A stretch of 64,000 bases of DNA from the NCBI GenBank assembly GCA_000181795.3, contig CM012955.1, positions 9,251,931-9,315,930 of the forward strand, read 5' to 3'. The stretch is from Trichinella spiralis (Eukaryota; Nematoda; Enoplea; Trichinellida; Trichinellidae). The translations under genes were made by a program, and so were the position numbers. The first letter of the stretch is position 1; each line of letters opens with the position of its first letter. Positions 58,200 through 64,000 of this stretch are shown piece by piece. The notes under the pieces are model-generated. The model was not told the DNA's origin. It ran no database searches and saw nothing but the letters and a program-made list of their open reading frames with translations.

Positions 58200-59208
58200 C
58201 AGTTAACAAACAGACGTTTAAATTAAAACAAAGATGTCAGAGTATTAACTAAATAATTTTACATCGCTAATCTGCATACTAAAACAGCTATACCTTGAAT
58301 TTTCAGAAATACGTACCGTTCCTGAAGACTGGTTGGTGATTTCCCAAAAATACGGTTTCGCGCCTCCATGTAAGAAACCATACGTTCTTCAACTGTGGGA
58401 TGTGCCAACTGCTTAAGCTGAGAAGTAGTCGGCTTTTCATTTGTAACTCGAGCGGCTCCGGTTGGACGCTTAAGTATTTGAATTTGTCGTTTTTCGTCTG
58501 ATTGCTTACCAGGCAACCCGTTTCCATCTTTTTGAAGTAAGTGAGCTGTACTAAACGAATAACAAATTTAACGCAGGTTAAAATTTTCTTTTTTTATCCA
58601 TCTGCTACGTATATCTATTAAAATGGCGTATTTCGGCCCATTTTCTTCAGAAAGTGGAATATCTAGCTTTATTTAAAAAATTTATGTACATTTACAAACA
58701 GAAGTTTATGTACTCCTAAATCTCATTACTCTATCTTTATACAATAATGCTTGAAACGGAATACAAAAGAACCCAACAGTTCGACTTTACATAGTTTTTT
58801 CAATTAATTTTTATACAATCATATAGAAAAAAAATTTAAATTATGTATTTCAAATTCATTATAATGCAACAATCCCAACATTCCAACTCCATCTTGTGGC
58901 AAAATCAAAATACGGATGCAATTTCAAGAACATAAATCAATTTATGTTTTATTTCATCAGTTGCAACGTTAATACTATTCATAAATGTGTGGTGGTGCCC
59001 TTTACAGACAGCACGTCCCGCTGTACGTGTAGTTAATAAAGGAAATATTTCTCATTATTTATCTAAAAAATGAAATAAATTACGCTTCCATCTTTTCGGA
59101 CATCTCTTTCAGCTTTTTTCGACGACGAATCACCTGATCCAACCTTTTTCCTGTGTCATCTTCTTCCCATGTTTCAGCTACTTCTTCGGATGTCGCAGAG
59201 TGATGCAT
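58097..59208 (-). CDS. SZRD1: SZRD1-like SUZ-domain protein
   Basis: Three minus-strand exons are proposed: 59208-59084, 58550-58317 and 58142-58097, giving about 134 residues against 152 in human SZRD1. The N-terminus SEEVAETWEEDDTGKRLDQ matches the acidic, Trp-containing start of SZRD1. The SUZ domain follows: RQIQILKRPTG, then VEERMVSYMEARNRIFGKSP. SUZ domains are short basic RNA-binding motifs; the cellular role of SZRD1 is poorly known. The first two exons are secure. The third is chosen only because it restores phase and ends in a stop; it lacks the SUZ-C motif and its acceptor lies beside a (TACA)n microsatellite. An alternative acceptor near 58273 gives a shorter tail (MQISDVKLFS). 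Confidence 0.78.
58151..58200. repeat. (TACA)n microsatellite
   Basis: Eleven or more ACAT tetranucleotides in the SZRD1 locus, directly upstream (minus strand) of the proposed last exon. Confidence 0.95.
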
Positions 59209-59629
59209 AATAATATAAGAAAAAGAACTTAAATAAATTAAAAAATCATTGACAGAAATATAAACACTTAATGTATTTTATGTCGTTAACACTTATTTTT
59301 AACGTGAAACGTTACTCTTAAACGTCGCAAATGCATAGAAAATGAAAGCCAAAAGATAAAAATAACCAATTTTGAAAAATCAGTAACCATAAAAACAAAT
59401 AAACTCTAAATACAGGTGATATAAAATTATGAGATGCTATACCTTTCAAAACATTGTGGTGAATGCATATTATACACTCGAAAATAGAAAATGATGCTAA
59501 TTCATTCAATTGTTGATTTATAACTACATTTTTGCATTTATAATTGATTATGACACATTTTGAAACGTTATAATACTACTTACATAACTCTGCTCAAGCT
59601 AATGTTGCAAACAAAAAAAATAATACTTT

Positions 59630-59652
59630 ATCATACTGTAATACAGTATGAT
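59630..59652. other. Perfect 10-bp palindrome
   Basis: ATCATACTGT and ACAGTATGAT are exact reverse complements with a 3-base spacer, in AT-rich intergenic DNA. No flanking duplication was recognised, so a transposon end is not supported. Confidence 0.5.
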
Positions 59653-62600
59653 CAAATAAACAACAAGTTCAATTATGTTTATTTTAATGACAAAGTTGAA
59701 AAGATAGCTCATGTAAGATAAAATGAAATAAAATACCATCGTGTAATACCACCACTAGGCAATATATTGAAATGCTGAATTTTAGTGCATTCAGGATAGC
59801 AGCTTCGCTTAAACGTCTTGCTAATTTGATCGTAACGGCCGTAATTAATGTCATTATAAATTTTCAGATTTTACTTTGACTCTTTTTCTTAATCACATGA
59901 ATGTCGACTATTCATACATAAACTAACCTGCGCATTTTCAAATTTTTTTATAATAAAAGTTTTTTAAGACTCTTTAGATACAACATAAAGGTCAATTTTA
60001 TTTATAATCTTTGTTTCATGATATAGCATTATTTTGGAAATGAATTTTTAATATGATGGTTAATGATTGGATTTACTGTTGATTTTCTTTCCAATTATTA
60101 TACTTGCACGTCAAAATATACACCATGCCTGATAAAAAAGAAACATGAATAGTTCTCTGGCCGTAGAAAAGATTTTCAATAATTACTGCTTTTTTGTTTC
60201 TAATCTCTGATTTTGCTTCACAACGTTGCATCTTTGCGTCCATCAGGCATTTGTTATCAAATGATATACTCTTGAATGGATAATGCTGTATCTTATACAC
60301 AATATTTTTTAAGGTAAAATAGCATTGAGTTGAGAGACGGCATTCTGATTGCATGAGAATTGAATAAAAGTAAACAACATTTTTAATATAGTTGAATTCG
60401 CTATTTGATTTCAGGCAAAGCCTCTAGCTTCATTGGGTGTTTCACTCAGTGAGCTACATTTTAAATTATTGCAGGCTATCTTTGTGCGCCGACTGAATGA
60501 TTATAACGTTTTCATTTGAAATGAGGACGTCCATCATTGAAACAGATTTGTTTTTCTTTTGTTCTTTTATTTATATTTCTTGAAAGCAATTCACCCCATG
60601 TTTCTTTATTCCGCTGTTGTTGTGTAGCTTTGTTTCAATTTAAAGTTTCTATGAAAGTGAAATATCGAGGCTTATGCGGCTATTGTCTTCGTCGTCAGCG
60701 ATTTTTCACTGATGTGTGATATGTGGTGGTTTATATGTAAAATAAACTTTGCTGTTCATTCAAATTTAAGTGAGATTATTTATTTTTGACAGGTTGCACG
60801 TTTCAAAATTTCTTTGCAGCTGCTTGACAACGTAACTGAAAATAGATAGTGCATTTGTATTTTACTAGCTCAGCTGAATAATGGTGTGTCCATAATGTTC
60901 CAAATTTTGCGTCTAAGCTAAATTGAGGTTTGCTGAAGTTTTTGTCTTTTAAATATTTCATTATTACAGAAGTATATTGTAAATGTTTGATATATGTTAG
61001 ACGTTACGATAGTTCAGGTTAATGCCCTTTCGAATGTAAATGTTGTATGCAGCATTATTGGGATTAAGTTAGAATTTACTTTTATAAACAAATAATAATT
61101 CTGCGTTGAGATTTGGTGTTGTTATGCTTGGTCGAGCGAAGCTGCTTGAGCGTTACTACGGGCTTGTTTGTTTATCTGATGTTAGTGGCACTATTGTCAG
61201 ACAACATTCTCGAAGATCATTATTGAGTTGTGCCATAACTGATACCCGTATTTAATTACTGAAAAATATTCAATCTTTCCATTTGTTTTCGTTTAAGATA
61301 CGGTTTGCGCATTTTCGGAAGCATGCAGTTAATAAAGAATCCGTTGTTTATTATATTTCAGAATTCGCCATTGATTTTAACGTCTAATTTGCAACTTTTA
61401 CTATATGATAAAGTGAACATTTGGTTTAATGATTAGCATTTCTGTAGATATGAAGAATGACGTCAAGAAAGCGAAGTGACGGAACTCAACTGAAGTCAAA
61501 AAATAAGAGCGGTTTTCTTTAATACTGCGATTGTGATGCTTTGAAAAAATGAAGTTTTGCTTTGTTAAATTAACTGAACTATACTACACGGTTCAGATTT
61601 ATATTAATGCAGTTTTCGCTTACTGACAGCAAAACTGATGTATGCAATTTCTTTCACGAATCACAGCAGATTCACATTTTCACTGGCTGATTTACGGCTG
61701 TTTTTATTTTTTAATGCATTCATTCATTTGTTCAGAGCTGCATCTTTTAATTGTTTTCATCATAAAGGTTTTCTGTTACGTTTGAAAATAGTTTGATCAT
61801 GTATTTAATTTTATATTTGTTGTCATGTTCAAATTTTGCCAATTACTTCTTTATATTCTTTTTTTCATTTATATCTTTTAACATTAATTTAAAACTAAAT
61901 CAACTAATTATGCGTTGCATATGTAGTAACAACGATGCAATGACGATTTGCACAATTAGTATAATATGTGATCGCCCAGAGTTGAAATTCATTACAATTG
62001 CTATGAAATTAAATGAATTCACAATTGATGTCAAATTATTGGGTTCATGCATAATATTTGTTTGAAACTTCATAGAAATCCACCTGTATGTACAATGGAA
62101 ATTATTCCGGGCATTTCAGAAACTACGACGTATTGCAAAATAATTTTGTGTTTATAGCAAGCAATTTTATGCCAATTAAAGGTATGTGAATTTTCAATAA
62201 CCCGCAATCCATTATTTTCTGAGAAATGTGATAAAGTTGCCAGTTGAGCATTTGGAGTTTATAAAAATAAAGACAGGCATATTGCACCCGAATAACTTTC
62301 CAATCTGATAATTTTGGACTATTCTTACATCTGAATTGCAATCAGTGAATAAATTCATTTCACAAAGGTTTTTAATTTTCAAAGTTTTTGTTACATTCAT
62401 GAAAGTCAAGAACAATTCTGGTAAAAAAACAATTATTTATTGGGTAAAAAAACTAATAGTTTCCTAGTGAAAATTAATAAAATCATACAATATTCTCATT
62501 TATTTAACTTCCATTTTACATTCCTTTTTCTTTCGGCATGTTAAAAATCCTATTTTAAGTTTCACTTTTTTGTGTATATCTCAAGAAATACGCAATCACG

Positions 62601-62690
62601 AAAAGTCTGGATACGTTTATAGTAGTTAGCGAATAATTCTCAACCGATATATATTAATTGCCTAAACTTATCGGGTGAAAATTTGTTATC

Positions 62691-63170
62691 ACAAACTGCA
62701 AACTTACATGTTCTGTAGATTTAGTTGTTTTTGCGAAAATCGGCGAAAAAGGTTTTTTCATTGTTCAGACTTTTTTTGATTTTTATAATTTCATATTGAT
62801 AAAAGAAACTGTTTTCTAGAGATTCAACCCAACTACCCAGCAGATGTGGAATAAATGGGCTCCAAAGATGAAATATTGTCTTTCGTAACAAGTGCGAGTG
62901 CTTCCCATCTTTACCGGATACCCTGAGGAATACTCAACCGGGAACCGCCGGGCAATGTTCATTGCACTCTTCTTATCGTTTCTGAAAAATCGATGCCCAT
63001 ATATTGCATTTTCGGAGAAACATGTCTTTGTGGAAAACTGCAAAATTTCATGGGTTATAGACTTGGTCGTATTCGTGAAAATCAGTAAAAACTGTTTTGT
63101 CAAAATTTGCCCTTTTTCATTGATATAGTTTTATATTAAAAAACGATAGTGTTTTCGAGAGTTCTGGCTC
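62691..63170 (+). repeat. Diverged direct repeat, period about 348 bp
   Basis: The stretch from AACTGCAAA at about 62695 aligns with a second copy starting at AACTGCAAA near 63043. Shared blocks include AACTGCAAA, TAGA.TT.GT, GTATT.GTGAAAATC-like sequence and a GTTTTC.AGAG end. By eye the copies agree at roughly two thirds of positions. A further fragment (AATAAATGG.CTC.AAA) recurs at about 62850 and 63860. It may be an old satellite or transposon remnant. Confidence 0.45.
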
Positions 63171-64000
63171 CTCTCTTAATATGTTGGAAAGCTGCCAACC
63201 TGTTGCTTCCTCGAAACGCAAATAGCATGCGTGATTTTTAGCGAACGCAGCACTCTTGGCGTTTCATGTGGGTATGCATAAAAATTCACCAAGAACTATT
63301 ATTACACCTAATATTAATACAATGATATACAATGGTAAATAATTCTCACATCTATATTGTCTGCAATCAATGAAATTGCGAAAATAAAATTTTTCAAATT
63401 AGAAGTCCTGTATTAGAAAAATGAATTTCAGGTACAAATGTTATTAGTAACGCGAACATTGTTTGGAGTATATAAGCCGTAAACTCTGCATAAATATAAA
63501 TGGAATGGAATTAGACTCCGTATTATTAAGAAGTCAGTTTTTGTTGTGCTTTTCGTTGCTGCGACTAAAATCGTAACAGCACAGAACATTTTTGGCAATA
63601 ACTCGACAAATACGGCTTCATAAAACGTAAGAACAGGTTTTTAGTGATTAATTTATTTTTTCTGATCAATTGAAATCATTTTCGCAAAAATTAAAAATTT
63701 TCGCCTTTTCAAAAAAGCAAGGCTATAGCCTTTGCTGTTTTAGCAATTTTTGATAGTAGGCTTTTGTCACAAATTTCGCTTTTTTTATTATAATTTGCAA
63801 ATATCTGATAAATTAGAGGGTTATGGAAAGATCTACGGCAAATAAATGCGTACGTACTGAATAAATGGCCTCTAAAATTGCCCTCTGTCTATCTTAATAC
63901 ACAGGAAAGCCGTCCAACTGGAACTCCCGTTGAAAGGGATCTAGAGGGGTGGAATTTTGGCATGCGTGAACTTGTCGCCATTATAAGAGGTATTCATTCA

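Larger units (their letters stand above)
59209..64000. other. Gene-poor right end
   Basis: About 4.8 kb of AT-rich sequence with no ORF that I can assign. It contains a palindrome (59630-59652) and, from about 62580 to the window end, diverged direct repeats (62691-63170 best seen). SZRD1's promoter should lie at the left side. Everything else shows nothing I can name. Confidence 0.5.

Noticed and set aside
59630-59652. Palindrome considered as a transposon inverted terminus
   Set aside because: No second terminus, target-site duplication or transposase was seen nearby.
60537-60719. Short plus-strand ORF whose end (KVKYRGLCGYCLRRQR) recalls ribosomal protein bL36 with a CxxC
   Set aside because: The second half of bL36 (C..H.RH.Q) is missing both in frame and in nearby sequence, and the first half is low-complexity hydrophobic. 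Resemblance is probably chance.

Overview
This is an AT-rich eukaryotic nuclear window from an animal. Coding sequence is split by many introns, often 50-65 nt long with GT..AG ends, between long AT-rich intergenic stretches full of microsatellites. The gene content is metazoan: eyes absent, an intraflagellar transport gene, a transgelin-type muscle protein, AP180/CALM and an astacin protease. The astacin ends in a ShK-type cysteine domain, an architecture common in nematodes. With the compact introns this makes a nematode, or at least an ecdysozoan, the best guess. This is inference; no rRNA or mitochondrial marker is present to test it.

Ten protein-coding genes are supported. Exons were assembled by hand from homology, splice signals and phase continuity. 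In order: (1) complement 177-2193, secreted astacin metalloprotease with ShK domain, 9 exons; (2) complement 2682 to about 6744, eyes absent (EYA), at least 14 exons, start codon not found; (3) 14149-15485, RMND1/DUF155 mitochondrial protein, 2 exons; (4) complement 16436-17407, p24/TMED cargo receptor, 4 exons; (5) 18183-20979, GNL2/NOG2 ribosome-assembly GTPase, 12 exons; (6) 21976-28185, IFT88, 22 exons; (7) 28896-32911, SLC22-like transporter, 10 exons, with an assembly defect in intron 8; (8) complement 34954-38277, transgelin/calponin-family protein, 4 exons; (9) 40423-47877, AP180/CALM clathrin adaptor, 20 exons; (10) 52334-57188, CCR4-NOT subunit CNOT2, 8 exons; and an eleventh, small one at complement 58097-59208, SZRD1-like SUZ-domain protein, 3 exons. 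That makes eleven loci, of which the last exon of SZRD1 and the 5' ends of EYA and CNOT2 are the least certain parts.

The genes belong to unrelated housekeeping, ciliary, membrane and muscle functions, and nothing suggests an operon or functional cluster. Large gene-free blocks are 6745-14148, 47878-52333 and 59209-64000. They hold AT-rich sequence, microsatellites, a few GC-richer islands, several perfect hairpins and, at the right end, diverged direct repeats. I saw no rRNA, tRNA, CRISPR array, intact transposon or virus-like gene, and no novel multi-gene system. The most unusual things are the inverted noisy duplicate beside the N gap, a transporter that has lost most family signature residues, stop-free introns of 3n length, and alternative in-frame splice acceptors.
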